From DATCKG01 sp036562385 (GTDB taxonomy: Bacteria > Bacillota > Sulfobacillia > Symbiobacteriales > Symbiobacteriaceae), in assembly GCA_036562385.1 (NCBI GenBank), contig DATCKG010000085.1, forward strand, positions 1-36,810: a stretch of DNA of 36,810 nucleotides, read 5' to 3'. Below, piece after piece: positions 23,262-30,938 of the stretch (within the stretch, counting starts at the first letter, position 1; each line of letters opens with the position of its first letter). The position numbers and the translations under genes were made by a program. The notes beneath the pieces are model-generated. The model did not search any database, was not told the origin of the DNA, and saw nothing but the letters and a program-made list of their open reading frames with translations.

Positions 23262-23290
23262 TTGCATATCCCCTGGCTCGTGATTAGAAT
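23262..23290 (+). promoter_or_regulatory. Sigma-A promoter and leader of the TPR gene
   Basis: TTGCAT (23262-23267), a 17-bp spacer and TAGAAT (23285-23290) lie about 75 bp before the TTG start at 23367. The transcribed leader holds a 7-bp hairpin: CTCTCCG (23309-23315) with CGGAGAG (23327-23333). A weaker stem upstream (ACATCC 23213-23218 with GGATGT 23223-23228) may end the previous gene. The region is clearly A/T-richer than its flanks. Confidence 0.65.
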
Positions 23291-23366
23291 ACCTCTTGTG
23301 GTTTGCATCTCTCCGAGCTGACCGGCCGGAGAGAAATTGGGAAACTGAGAGCAGGGAGAGATCAAC

Positions 23367-24344
23367 TTGGTGGAGAGCCTTATGCGGCTGATGGAGGAGG
23401 GGGAATATCAGTCCTGCATCCGGCTGGCAGAGGCGCAGCTTTTGCAGGGCGGATTCACCCTTCCGGAACTGGCCAAGGTTAACCTGGTGGTCTGCCGCTC
23501 CCGGCTGGGACTGCACGATGCCCATGGTGCCATCCCGCCCGGGCTGCTGGCCATCAAGATTGCCAGGGACATCGGCGACTGGGATGTGCTGGGCAGGGCA
23601 CTGCTGAACGTCGGCACTGCTTTCATCGGGCTGCGGCAGTACGGCCAGGCCCTCCACCACCTGTACAGCTACTTTGAGCATCTGCATCTTTACACCACGG
23701 CCGGCCGCTTTGAAGGCGCCGTGTGGCGGAATATCGGGGTGGCCCACCAGCGCAAGCTGGAGAGCCGCCAGGCCATCGACGCTTTTCAGCGGGCTCGGGC
23801 GTGGTTTGCGCGCCACGGCATGGATCACAGCCTCTTCACGTGTACCCACGACCTGATTGCCACGTACCTGCAGCAGGCTGAGCAGGGGGCGGGGGACTGG
23901 CTGGAGCCGGTCAAGGAGCTGCTGAAGAGTCAGCGGCAGATTGTCCGGAAGTATCCGGAGGAGACCTACTACCGGGGCATCTATCTGTGGGATCTGGCGG
24001 CCCGGTACCGACAGGAGGGCCGGTACCGGCGCGCGATGGTGGGCGCCCTGAAAGCCATGGAGGTGCACAAGGGAGACCCGGAACTGGCCTTTCACTGCCA
24101 CATGCTCCTGCACGAGTGCTACAAGGTCATGGGGGACGGGAAACAGGCCCTGGGATACGCGCTGGCTGCCCGGGTACAGGCCGTGCAGGCCCGCCACTAC
24201 GAGCTGGAGTTTCTCGCTTCCCAGGCGATGGCCGAGGTGATCCGGGAGAAGGGTTCCCGGGTAGTCCAGGAACTGGACGATGAGTATCAGGCAATGGGGA
24301 TCGATCTCCGGCAGTACCTTTCCCCATCCCTCCTCAGGCGCTGA
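23367..24344 (+). CDS. TPR-repeat protein, paralog 1
   Basis: A 325-residue all-helical protein starting at TTG 23367 (GGGAG 8 bp upstream; GTG 23370 is an alternative). Repeated helix-turn-helix pairs of tetratricopeptide type run throughout, for example LGRALLNVGTAFIGLRQYGQ, RNIGVAHQRKLESRQAIDAF and YRRAMVGALKAMEVHKGDPE. It has no signal peptide, DNA-binding helix-turn-helix or enzymatic domain. It opens with VESLMRLMEEGEYQSCIRLAEAQLL and closes with MGIDLRQYLSPSLLRR, and both ends recur in the gene at 24486. Rap-type regulators and the sensor halves of HTH-TPR regulators look similar, so a peptide- or protein-binding regulatory role is an inference. It has its own promoter and terminator. 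Confidence 0.8.
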   Translation: MVESLMRLMEEGEYQSCIRLAEAQLLQGGFTLPELAKVNLVVCRSRLGLHDAHGAIPPGLLAIKIARDIGDWDVLGRALLNVGTAFIGLRQYGQALHHLYSYFEHLHLYTTAGRFEGAVWRNIGVAHQRKLESRQAIDAFQRARAWFARHGMDHSLFTCTHDLIATYLQQAEQGAGDWLEPVKELLKSQRQIVRKYPEETYYRGIYLWDLAARYRQEGRYRRAMVGALKAMEVHKGDPELAFHCHMLLHECYKVMGDGKQALGYALAARVQAVQARHYELEFLASQAMAEVIREKGSRVVQELDDEYQAMGIDLRQYLSPSLLRR

Positions 24345-24361
24345 GGACGGTGCAAGCCAGG

Positions 24362-24402
24362 AAAGCCCGCCCGGTCCGGCGTTGGCCGGCCGGCGGGCTT
24401 TT
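24362..24402 (+). terminator. Terminator after TPR paralog 1
   Basis: AAAGCCCGCC (24362-24371) pairs with GGCGGGCTTT (24392-24401). Inner CCGG-type pairs extend the stem, and TTTT is followed by CGCG. Confidence 0.85.
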
Positions 24403-24485
24403 CGCGTCCTTCCGGGGCACACTAAGGGGTGATGCCTTGCCCGAGCGGAGGGGCGCACGGAGGCAGAGGGAAAGGAGATCATGGC

Positions 24486-25478
24486 ATGTCGGTGGCTTAC
24501 CTGGTACGCCTGATGGAGTCCGGCCAGTACGAGGAGTGCCTGGCGGAGGCGGCCGCCCTGCTGGAAAAAGGCGAACAGAGCCCGGAATCCCTGGCCCGAA
24601 TTTACGGGGCCATTTGCCGGAGCCACCTGGCCCTGGGGGAGTACTGGGCGGCCGTGGAGGCGGGAGAGCAGGCGGCGGCCCTGGCTCAGGAAGCGGGGGC
24701 CCCGGATGTGCGAGGGGCGGCCCTGGCGGACCTGGGCACTGCCCTGGCCCGGGTCCGGGAGTACCAGCGCGCCCTGCAACGGTTTCAGGAATACCTGGCG
24801 GGACTGGACGAGTACACGGCGGCCCGCTGCCTGGAGGGGGAGGTCCGGCAGCGGATGGCCGAGGTGCTGGACCGGTGCGGCCGACCAGCCGAGGCACTGA
24901 AGGCCTGCCGGGCGGCCCGCGACTGGTTCCGACGCTACGGCGACGAGCGGTCCGCCGCCCTCTGCAGCCGGACGATGATGCGGCTGTGTCTGGAGACAGC
25001 CCGCCCGCAGGAGGCGGTGCGGCACCTGGCTGCAGTGGGACGGTACGCGGCGAAAAATCCGGAGGACCACCGGTTTGTCTGCGACTACCTGATGGACCGG
25101 GCGGTCCTGCTGCTGGCGCTGGGCGACGCTCACAGCGCTGCCGGGGAGGCCTTCCGGGCGCTGGAGCACGCGGGCGACCGCCTGGATCAGGTGGCCCGCT
25201 GCCAACTGCTGCTGGCCCGGTGCGCTTTGGTGGAGGATCTGCCCCGAGAGGCGCTGACTTTCGCACTGGCCGCTCGGATATCGGCCATCGACGGCCGGGT
25301 GTACGACCTGGAGATGGAGGCCTCGGACCTGCTGTTCCGGCTGCTCCGGACCCACGGGGAAAGGCTCCTGCGGGAGGTGGAAGGGGACTTCCGGGACGTG
25401 GGGCTCGACATCGGCCAGTATCTGTCGGAGGAGGTGCTCCGGCGGATCTGGCAGGGAGACGGTGCGGACCCGGCGTAG
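24486..25478 (+). CDS. TPR-repeat protein, paralog 2
   Basis: A 330-residue protein with ATG 24486 behind AAAGGAG. It is a diverged tandem copy of the preceding gene: the N-terminus YLVRLMESGQYEECLAEAAALL and the C-terminus VGLDIGQYLSEEVLRRI match paralog 1 in position and pattern, and the TPR helices (LARIYGAICRSHLALGEYWAAVE, LADLGTALARVREYQRALQRF) are conserved. It is higher in Ala, Arg and Glu than paralog 1 and has far more G+C-rich codons. A terminator separates the two genes, so they are probably expressed independently. The function is unknown. Confidence 0.78.
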   Translation: MSVAYLVRLMESGQYEECLAEAAALLEKGEQSPESLARIYGAICRSHLALGEYWAAVEAGEQAAALAQEAGAPDVRGAALADLGTALARVREYQRALQRFQEYLAGLDEYTAARCLEGEVRQRMAEVLDRCGRPAEALKACRAARDWFRRYGDERSAALCSRTMMRLCLETARPQEAVRHLAAVGRYAAKNPEDHRFVCDYLMDRAVLLLALGDAHSAAGEAFRALEHAGDRLDQVARCQLLLARCALVEDLPREALTFALAARISAIDGRVYDLEMEASDLLFRLLRTHGERLLREVEGDFRDVGLDIGQYLSEEVLRRIWQGDGADPA

Positions 25479-25496
25479 TCCTGGACACAAATGGAT

Positions 25497-25543
25497 GACA
25501 CCCTGCCGCACAGCGCAGCAGGGTGTCGTCAATTGCTTTTTTT
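25497..25543 (+). terminator. Rho-independent terminator of TPR paralog 2
   Basis: GACACCCTGC (25497-25506) and GCAGGGTGTC (25518-25527) form a 10-bp stem, followed after a short spacer by seven T residues (25537-25543). The T-run lies inside the 3' end of the convergent gene. Confidence 0.88.
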
Positions 25544-25882
25544 CAGCCGGGCCCGGAAGAATGCCATGTTGCCCACGTACACGTAGGCGTTGATGCGGCC
25601 GTGGGCGCCGTGGACGGTGACCAACCGGCGGATGTAGGCAGGGGGGCTGCCATCGGCATCCTCATACCGATCCAGCCGCTGCAAGTCCTCTTCGGTCAGG
25701 CCGCTGTAGACCAGCCCCCGGCAGCTGTGCCCCGGTTCCGGAAAGATGGCCGGGTAGCCGAAGGTGGTCTCCCACTTCCGGTAGCCGTACAAGGTAGCGG
25801 GGGCCGCAGGGGGAAGGCGACGGCCGATGACCCGCATCATGACCCGCTGGTCCATGAGCGTGCCGTAAACGAACAAGTTCAC
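25529..25882 (-). CDS. Gamma-glutamylcyclotransferase-like (GGCT/AIG2) protein
   Basis: A 117-residue GGCT-fold protein. GTG 25882 is chosen because the family always begins almost at once with the FVYGTLM motif (residues 4-10) and GAGAGGAAGAG lies upstream. YGTL binds the gamma-glutamyl group, and Glu74 in LDRYEDADG is the expected catalytic acid. Members release 5-oxoproline from gamma-glutamyl amines or peptides. The true substrate is unknown, and close relatives include BtrG-type and uncharacterised small proteins. It is convergent with the TPR gene and divergent from the FliK-like gene. Confidence 0.87.
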   Translation of the reverse strand: MNLFVYGTLMDQRVMMRVIGRRLPPAAPATLYGYRKWETTFGYPAIFPEPGHSCRGLVYSGLTEEDLQRLDRYEDADGSPPAYIRRLVTVHGAHGRINAYVYVGNMAFFRARLKKSN

Positions 25883-26065
25883 GGCTTCTCTTCCTCTCTT
25901 ACCCCTGAAATCGTCGCTTCGCGGCTGTTTCGGATGTGAAACCGTATTAGTATTGTGCGAGGGGCCGTGTGAATCCTGCCCGCCTGTACCGCGGGCAGGG
26001 TTCCCCCGGTAAGGCGCAGAACTTTGCAAGGATAAACTGCGTAGCTTCCGGGGAGGTGGCGCGGC

Positions 26066-26743
26066 GTGCATCCGGGTGAGGTGACGTCTGCCGGACTGAC
26101 GCTTTTGCGGGCTCTGGGTCCGGCTGCCGCGGAGGAACTGCTGCTGCCGGGGCGGGTGCTTCAGGCCACGGTGCTCACCGCCTCGGCCGACCGCGCCGTT
26201 CTGCTGCTGGCCCGGGGGCTGAAGCTGGAGGTGGCCCTGAGGACGCCACTGCGCCCGGGGGACCGGATCCGCGTGAAGGTGGATCCGGAAGCGAAGCCGG
26301 GACGGGTCATCTTTCTGAAGCTACTGGATGTGGAGCCGGCGGAGCCCGCAGCGGAAGGGCCTGCCCTGATCCCGGAGGTCACCTGGGTTCCGCTGGACCT
26401 GCCGGGCGGCCGGCAGGGGTGGGTTCAGCTAGCCGTGCAGCGGGACGGACCGGACCGGGAAGCGGAGACCGGGGAAGGCCGGGATCTGCAGGTGCGGCTC
26501 TGGTGGGAAACCCCTGCCCTGGGGCCGGTGGGGGTGACCTTGACCGGCACCGGGAATCGCCTGACGGTCCGGTTCCTGGTACGAAACCCCGACAGCCTGC
26601 GGCGGGTGACCGAGGCCCTGCCGGAACTGGAAGCGGCGTTGCGGGAAGACGGCTTCCAACGCCTTCGCCTGGCCTGTCATCCCCTGCCGGAGGGGGAAGG
26701 CCCGGTCGGGGGCCGGGGCTGGACCCTGGACCGGCGGCTGTGA
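26066..26743 (+). CDS. FliK-like (flagellar hook-length control C-terminal) protein
   Basis: A 225-residue protein. The GTG at 26066 has GGGGAGGTGG upstream. The first 95 residues are beta-rich (RVLQATVLTASADRAVLLL, LRPGDRIRVKVDPEAKPGRV). The C-terminal part, LGPVGVTLTGTGNRLTVRF, then LPELEAALREDGFQ, follows the pattern of the FliK C-terminal domain. The downstream gene encodes an FlhB C-terminal-like protein, the natural partner of FliK in substrate-specificity switching; B. subtilis has a comparable YlqG-YlqH pair away from the fla operon. No flagellar operon is visible here. The assignment rests on pattern and context. Confidence 0.6.
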   Translation: MHPGEVTSAGLTLLRALGPAAAEELLLPGRVLQATVLTASADRAVLLLARGLKLEVALRTPLRPGDRIRVKVDPEAKPGRVIFLKLLDVEPAEPAAEGPALIPEVTWVPLDLPGGRQGWVQLAVQRDGPDREAETGEGRDLQVRLWWETPALGPVGVTLTGTGNRLTVRFLVRNPDSLRRVTEALPELEAALREDGFQRLRLACHPLPEGEGPVGGRGWTLDRRL

Positions 26744-26755
26744 GGTGAGCGCACC

Positions 26756-27052
26756 GTGAGCGGACGGCAGCGGAAGCGGAAAGCCGCGGTGGCCTTGCGC
26801 TACCGCCCGGACCGGGATCCGGCTCCACGGGTCCTGGCAGCCGCGAGGGGACAGTTGGCCGAGGCCCTGCTGAGGGCCGCCCGGGAACACGGGGTGCCGG
26901 TCCGGACCGATCCGGTGCTGGCGGAAGGGCTGGCAGACCTGCGGCCGGGCGAGGTGATTCCGCCGGCGCTTTATGAGGCAGTGGCCAGGGTGCTGGCGTT
27001 TTTGTGGCGTCTGGAGCAGGAGAAATCGGCTGAGGAGGGCAGGCAGCCGTGA
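26756..27052 (+). CDS. FlhB C-terminal-domain-like export switch protein (YlqH-type)
   Basis: A 98-residue soluble protein from GTG 26756, with GAGGTG 8 bp upstream overlapping the previous stop. It matches the cytoplasmic domain of FlhB/EscU/YscU: AVALRYRPDRDPAPRVLAAA, then EHGVPVRTDPVLAEGLADL, then GEVIPPALYEAVARVLAFL. The NPTH autocleavage motif that precedes AVAL in full FlhB is absent (it reads KRKAAVALRY), as are all transmembrane helices. Short FlhB-like proteins of this kind can partly replace the FlhB tail in other bacteria. Its 3' end overlaps the acpS start by four bases (GTGA). Confidence 0.85.
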   Translation: MSGRQRKRKAAVALRYRPDRDPAPRVLAAARGQLAEALLRAAREHGVPVRTDPVLAEGLADLRPGEVIPPALYEAVARVLAFLWRLEQEKSAEEGRQP

Positions 27053-27426
27053 TTGCGGGTATTGGCGTGGACATCGTGGAGGTGGAGCGGATTGAGCGGG
27101 CCCTGCGCCGCCACCCGGAGCGGTTTTTGCGGCGGGTGTTCACCCAGGCGGAGGTGGACGCGTGCTGGCCGTCTGAGACCCAGCGATACCGCCGGCTGGC
27201 TGCGCGTTTTGCCGCCAAGGAGGCGCTGCTGAAGGCCCTGGGTACCGGCCTCCGCTACGGGAAATGGACCGAGGTGGAGGTGGTCCGGGATCCCCTGGGG
27301 AAGCCGAGTCTGCGGCTGACCGGCGCCCTGGCAGCCGTGGCCCAGGAGCGGCAGATCAGGCGATTTCATGTGTCGATCTCTCATTGCAAGGAATATGCAA
27401 TCGCGCAGGTGGTGGCGGAACGATGA
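27049..27426 (+). CDS. acpS: Holo-[acyl-carrier-protein] synthase
   Basis: A 125-residue AcpS, which transfers phosphopantetheine from CoA to a serine of acyl carrier protein for fatty-acid synthesis. GTG 27049 overlaps the previous stop, giving GVDIVEVERIE with the magnesium-binding Asp8. The second motif is RFAAKEALLKALG with the conserved Glu and Lys, and VSISHCKEYAIA is the C-terminal signature. The length is typical. It overlaps nnr by ATGA (27423-27426). The order acpS-nnr-alr is common in Firmicutes. Confidence 0.96.
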   Translation: MIAGIGVDIVEVERIERALRRHPERFLRRVFTQAEVDACWPSETQRYRRLAARFAAKEALLKALGTGLRYGKWTEVEVVRDPLGKPSLRLTGALAAVAQERQIRRFHVSISHCKEYAIAQVVAER

Positions 27427-28985
27427 AGGTAGTCTCTGGGGATCAGATGCGGTCGATTGAGCAGCGGGTCTTTACCGAGTACGGCGTCCCCTCGCAACTG
27501 GTGATGGAGGTCGCTGGCCGCCAGGTAGCGGTGATGGCCCGCCGGCTTCTGGGAGACCGCCCGGGTCCGGTGGTGGTGATGTGTGGCAAGGGCAACAACG
27601 GTGGCGACGGGTTGGTGGCGGCCCGCTGGCTCCGGAACTGGGGCCTGCCGGTGCAGGCGGTGGTCTGGGCGTCGCTGGATGATCTGAAAGGGGACGCAGC
27701 CGCCGCGCTGAACGCGGCCCGCCTGGCGGGAGTGCCGATCCTGCTGCCCGCTCAGGCCCGGGAGGCGCTGCAGAACGCCAGTCTGATCATCGACGCGATC
27801 TTGGGCATCGGGGTGGTGGGCCCGGCCCGGGGTTCCGCCGCGGAGGCGATCAAGCTGATCAACCAGGCCGGAAAGCCGGTGCTGGCGGTGGACATGCCGT
27901 CGGGCATTGCCACCGACACCGGGCGGGCGGACGGGCCGGCTGTCCAGGCCACCTGGACCATTACGTTCGGCCTGCCGAAACTGGGGCTCTTCCAATTCCC
28001 GGGCGCCGACCTGGTGGGGCATGTGACAGTGGCGGACATCGGCCTGCCGCCTGCGGCCATCGAGGCGGAGGAGATCACCGTGGAGCTGAGCCGGCCCGCG
28101 GAGATCCGGACCTGGCTGCCCGAGTACAGCCGCAACGCGCACAAGGGCACCCGGGGCCGGGTGCTGCTGGCCGCGGCGTCCCGGGGGATGACCGGCGCAG
28201 CGGCACTGGCCGGGGAGGGCGCCTTGCGGGCCGGGGCGGGTCTGGTGACCGTGGGTACCCCCGCTTCTTCCCAGCCGGTGGTGGCGTCACTGCGGCCGGA
28301 GTTCACGACCCTGGCCTTCCCGGAAACCGAGTCGGGTGGGTTTGCCGAAGAGGCAGTGGAGCCGTTCTTGCTCCGGGCCGCCCGGGCGGACGCCCTGGCC
28401 ATCGGTCCCGGCATCGGCACGGACCCGGAGACCCAGGCCTTTGTCCGGCGGGTGGTGGCCGGCTCTCCGGCGCCGCTGGTGCTGGACGCCGATGCCATCA
28501 AGGCCTTTGCGGGCCGGGCGGAACTGCTGGCAGAGGCGCCGGTGCCGGTGGTACTCACGCCTCATCCGGGCGAAATAGCCCACCTGCTGGGCTGGAGCGT
28601 GGAGAGCGTGCAGGCCGACCGCCTGGCGGCGGCGAGGGCCGCTGCCCGGATCACCAAGTCGGTGGTGCTTCTGAAAGGGGCCTACACGCTGATTGCCGAA
28701 CCCGGCGGCATGGTCTGGATCAACCCCACGGGCAACCGGGTCCTGGGCACTGGTGGCTCCGGGGACGTGCTGACCGGGGTGATCGCGGGGCTGCTGGCCC
28801 AGGGCATGGGCGCGCCGGAGGCGGCGGTGACGGGTGCCTACATTCATGGACTGGCCGGCGACCGCCTGTCCGAGGTGATGGGGCATGATGGCGTGCTGGC
28901 CGGCGACCTGTTGAAGGAACTGCCCCGGGTCCAGCGGGATCTGCGGCGGGGTCTGCCGGATCCGATCGAATTTGTCTGGGGGTAG
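27423..28985 (+). CDS. nnr: Bifunctional NAD(P)H-hydrate repair enzyme Nnr
   Basis: A 520-residue fusion of NAD(P)HX epimerase (YjeF_N, about residues 1-215) and ADP-dependent NAD(P)HX dehydratase (YjeF_C, about 230-510), which repairs hydrated NADH and NADPH. The N-terminal half has VMCGKGNNGGDGLVAARWL and LAVDMPSGIATDTG. The C-terminal half has HKGTRGRVLLAAASRGMTGA, PHPGEIAHLLG and the catalytic GTGGSGDVLTGVIAGLL. The ATG overlaps the acpS stop (ATGA). The length and the domain order are usual for bacteria. Confidence 0.96.
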   Translation: MKVVSGDQMRSIEQRVFTEYGVPSQLVMEVAGRQVAVMARRLLGDRPGPVVVMCGKGNNGGDGLVAARWLRNWGLPVQAVVWASLDDLKGDAAAALNAARLAGVPILLPAQAREALQNASLIIDAILGIGVVGPARGSAAEAIKLINQAGKPVLAVDMPSGIATDTGRADGPAVQATWTITFGLPKLGLFQFPGADLVGHVTVADIGLPPAAIEAEEITVELSRPAEIRTWLPEYSRNAHKGTRGRVLLAAASRGMTGAAALAGEGALRAGAGLVTVGTPASSQPVVASLRPEFTTLAFPETESGGFAEEAVEPFLLRAARADALAIGPGIGTDPETQAFVRRVVAGSPAPLVLDADAIKAFAGRAELLAEAPVPVVLTPHPGEIAHLLGWSVESVQADRLAAARAAARITKSVVLLKGAYTLIAEPGGMVWINPTGNRVLGTGGSGDVLTGVIAGLLAQGMGAPEAAVTGAYIHGLAGDRLSEVMGHDGVLAGDLLKELPRVQRDLRRGLPDPIEFVWG

Positions 28986-29009
28986 GCGACGACGGAGGCG
29001 AACGCAATA

Positions 29010-30179
29010 ATGGAGTGGGTTGAAGCCAGGCCGACCCGTGTGCTGGTCGACCTGGACGCGATCGCGTACAACGTGAAGCAGCTACGCAGCTTGGTTCGGG
29101 ATGCGGAGATCATGGCGGTGGTGAAGGCAGACGGCTACGGCCACGGTGCGGTGCCCGTGGCCCGCACCGCTTTAGAGGCCGGAGCCACCTGGCTGGGCGT
29201 GGCCACGGTGGAAGAAGGGATGGCCCTGCGCCAGGCCGGCATCACGGCACCGATTTTGGTGTTGGGGTACGTCCCGCCGGTACAGGCCGGCGCCCTGGTG
29301 GCGGCGGAGATCAGGCCGGCCCTCTGGAACATGGAACTGGCCCGGGCGCTCTCGGCCAAGGCGTCGGCAGCGGGCCGTCGGGCGCCGGTGCATGTGAAGG
29401 TGGATACCGGCATGGGCCGGGTGGGGGTCCCGCCGGAGGAAGCGGTGGAATTGGTTCGGCAGCTTTCCGCCCTGCCGGGGATCCAGGTGGAGGGAATCTT
29501 TACCCACCTTGCAGTGGCAGACGAGCCGGAGCATCCCTTTACAGCCCGACAACTGGCCGCCTTCCAGGGCGTTCTGGACAGCCTGCGGGAGGCGGGGTTT
29601 TCCATCCCGCTGCCGCACGCCTGCAACAGCGCAGGGATGATGCTGCATCCCGAGGCGCACTATAAACTGGTACGGGTCGGAATCGCCCTGTATGGCCTGC
29701 CTCCGAATCCGGAGGTGACGTGGCCGGTCCACCTGCGCCCTGCGCTCTCCTGGCGGACGGAGGTCTCCATGGTGAAAGAGCTGCCTCCGGGCAGCCCCAT
29801 CTCGTACGGCTGTACCTACTTAACCCGGGGGCGGGAGAAGATTGCCACTTTGCCAGTGGGGTATGCAGACGGCTACTCCCGGCTGCTGAGCAACAAGGGG
29901 GAAGTCCTGATCCACGGCCGGCGCTGTCCGGTGGTGGGGAGAGTCTGCATGGACCAGATGATGGTGCGGGTGCCCGCGGACCTCTCCGTCCAACCCGGGG
30001 ACGAGGTGATCCTGATCGGGGAACAGGAGGGGGAGCGGGTGACCGCCACCGATCTGGCCCGGCTGATCGGTACCATCAACTACGAGGTAGTCTGCGGCAT
30101 CAGCAAGCGGGTGCCGCGCTGGTACCGGAAGGGCGATCTCCTTCTGGAAACGGAGCCTGCCTGCGGAACCGCTCTTTGA
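29010..30179 (+). CDS. alr: Alanine racemase
   Basis: A 389-residue fold-type III PLP enzyme that makes D-alanine for peptidoglycan and, in spores, modulates alanine-triggered germination. ATG 29010 has GGAGG 11 bp upstream. The PLP lysine is Lys39 in VVKADGYGHGA, Arg137 in GMGRVG contacts the cofactor, and Tyr266 in SPISYGCTY is the second catalytic base. MDQMMV and the closing VCGISKRVPRWY are typical. It follows nnr by 24 bp. The -35 box of the next promoter overlaps its stop codon. Confidence 0.97.
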   Translation: MEWVEARPTRVLVDLDAIAYNVKQLRSLVRDAEIMAVVKADGYGHGAVPVARTALEAGATWLGVATVEEGMALRQAGITAPILVLGYVPPVQAGALVAAEIRPALWNMELARALSAKASAAGRRAPVHVKVDTGMGRVGVPPEEAVELVRQLSALPGIQVEGIFTHLAVADEPEHPFTARQLAAFQGVLDSLREAGFSIPLPHACNSAGMMLHPEAHYKLVRVGIALYGLPPNPEVTWPVHLRPALSWRTEVSMVKELPPGSPISYGCTYLTRGREKIATLPVGYADGYSRLLSNKGEVLIHGRRCPVVGRVCMDQMMVRVPADLSVQPGDEVILIGEQEGERVTATDLARLIGTINYEVVCGISKRVPRWYRKGDLLLETEPACGTAL

Positions 30180-30205
30180 CCTTTCGCCTGCGGCAGTTAT
30201 ACAAT
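30176..30205 (+). promoter_or_regulatory. Promoter of the mazEF locus
   Basis: TTGACC (30176-30181) and TACAAT (30200-30205) are separated by 18 bp. The -35 box overlaps the alr stop codon. The leader before 30243 is about 30 nt and includes AAAGG as ribosome site. Confidence 0.65.
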
Positions 30206-30242
30206 AAAATCGGAGGCCTCTCCTAACCGGAAAGGTACCTCC

Positions 30243-30466
30243 ATGGCGGCATTCCGACGACTTGTGGTCACCGCCGGGGATCAGTTCGTCGGTGATGCAC
30301 TCTGATCCGGGCGGCGGTGCGGACTTACGTGGAAGAAGGGAAGAAGCGGGACATGCGGGAGCAGATGAAGCGCGGCTGCATGGAGAGGGCGCGCCTCAAC
30401 CTGACCCTTGCCGAGGTCTTCGAGGCTGGGGTCCTGCCGCCTGGCAGGTCCCGGTGGAATGAGTAG
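30243..30466 (+). pseudogene. Broken MazE/EndoAI-type ribbon-helix-helix antitoxin
   Basis: An ATG at 30243 with AAAGG upstream encodes MAAFRRLVVTAGDQFVGDAL and stops at 30303. The continuation lies in the -1 frame from CTG 30302: LIRAAVRTYVEEGKKRDM, then EQMKRGCMERARLNLTLAE, which is clearly the C-terminal half of an EndoAI antitoxin (compare the B. subtilis LISQAVRAYV and MRRGYMEMAKINL motifs). About a dozen residues normally joining the two halves are missing. Near the end the frame seems to shift again: the present frame stops at TAG 30464-30466, while another frame would give the usual ATGA overlap with mazF. No single frame makes a complete antitoxin, so it is called a pseudogene. A base-call error could mimic part of this but not the internal deletion. 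Confidence 0.65.
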
Positions 30467-30821
30467 GCCACTGAACATCCGTCGAGGCGACGTCTTTTAC
30501 GCCGACCTCAGCCCGGTGATCGGATCGGAACAGGGAGGCGTGCGGCCTGTTCTGGTCCTTCAGAACGATATTGGCAACAAGTACAGCCCTACTGTCATCG
30601 TCTCGGCGATCACCAGCCAGGTTGAGAAAGCCAAGCTTCCCATTCATGTGGAACTGAATGGCGAGCTGTATGGCCTGGAGCGGGACTCCGTGATCCTGCT
30701 GGAACAGGTTCGCACGATTGATAAACGCCGGCTGCGGGAGCGGGTGACGCACCTGAACGGAGAGATCATGAAGCAGGTAGACGAGGCACTCTTGATCAGT
30801 CTCGGTTTAAAGGAACTGTAG
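30459..30821 (+). CDS. mazF: MazF/EndoA-family mRNA interferase toxin
   Basis: A 120-residue PemK/MazF-type ribonuclease, close to B. subtilis EndoA (NdoA), which cuts single-stranded RNA at UACAU. ATG 30459 is preferred although its ribosome site is weak (GGTGGA adjacent), which suggests coupling to antitoxin translation. IRRGDVFYADLSPVIGSEQGG is followed by VRPVLVLQNDIGN. The predicted catalytic residues Arg29 and Thr52 correspond to Arg25 and Thr48 of EndoA. DSVILLEQVRTIDKRRL is also conserved. The toxin appears full length, although the antitoxin gene before it is broken. Confidence 0.95.
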   Translation: MSRPLNIRRGDVFYADLSPVIGSEQGGVRPVLVLQNDIGNKYSPTVIVSAITSQVEKAKLPIHVELNGELYGLERDSVILLEQVRTIDKRRLRERVTHLNGEIMKQVDEALLISLGLKEL

Positions 30822-30846
30822 GTCAGGCATTCCCTCAGGGGGTCCG

Positions 30847-30879
30847 AGCCCGGGCAGCCGTTTGGCGGCGCCCGGGTTT
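30847..30879 (+). terminator. Terminator of mazF
   Basis: AGCCCGGGC (30847-30855) pairs with GCCCGGGTT (30870-30878), with one G-U pair, around a 14-nt loop; TTTC follows. Confidence 0.75.
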
Positions 30880-30938
30880 CATTCCCCCTGAGTAATTGAC
30901 ATAATATTCTGCAATGTCATAGAAGGGGGGAGTCAGGT

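Noticed and set aside
22746..25532. Open frame of about 928 codons on the minus strand across the DmpA and TPR genes
   Set aside because: It runs antisense through several supported plus-strand genes, a promoter and a terminator, and its translation is low in complexity.
30290..30310. Programmed -1 frameshift restoring the MazE antitoxin
   Set aside because: No slippery heptamer is present, and the joined protein would still lack about a dozen residues between its two halves, so gene decay is the simpler explanation.
30896..30925. Promoter TTGACA-18-TAGAAG before the C26 hydrolase gene
   Set aside because: The -10 would overlap the ribosome binding site, so the transcript would start downstream of it; no alternative -10/-35 pair in this A/T-rich stretch was convincing.
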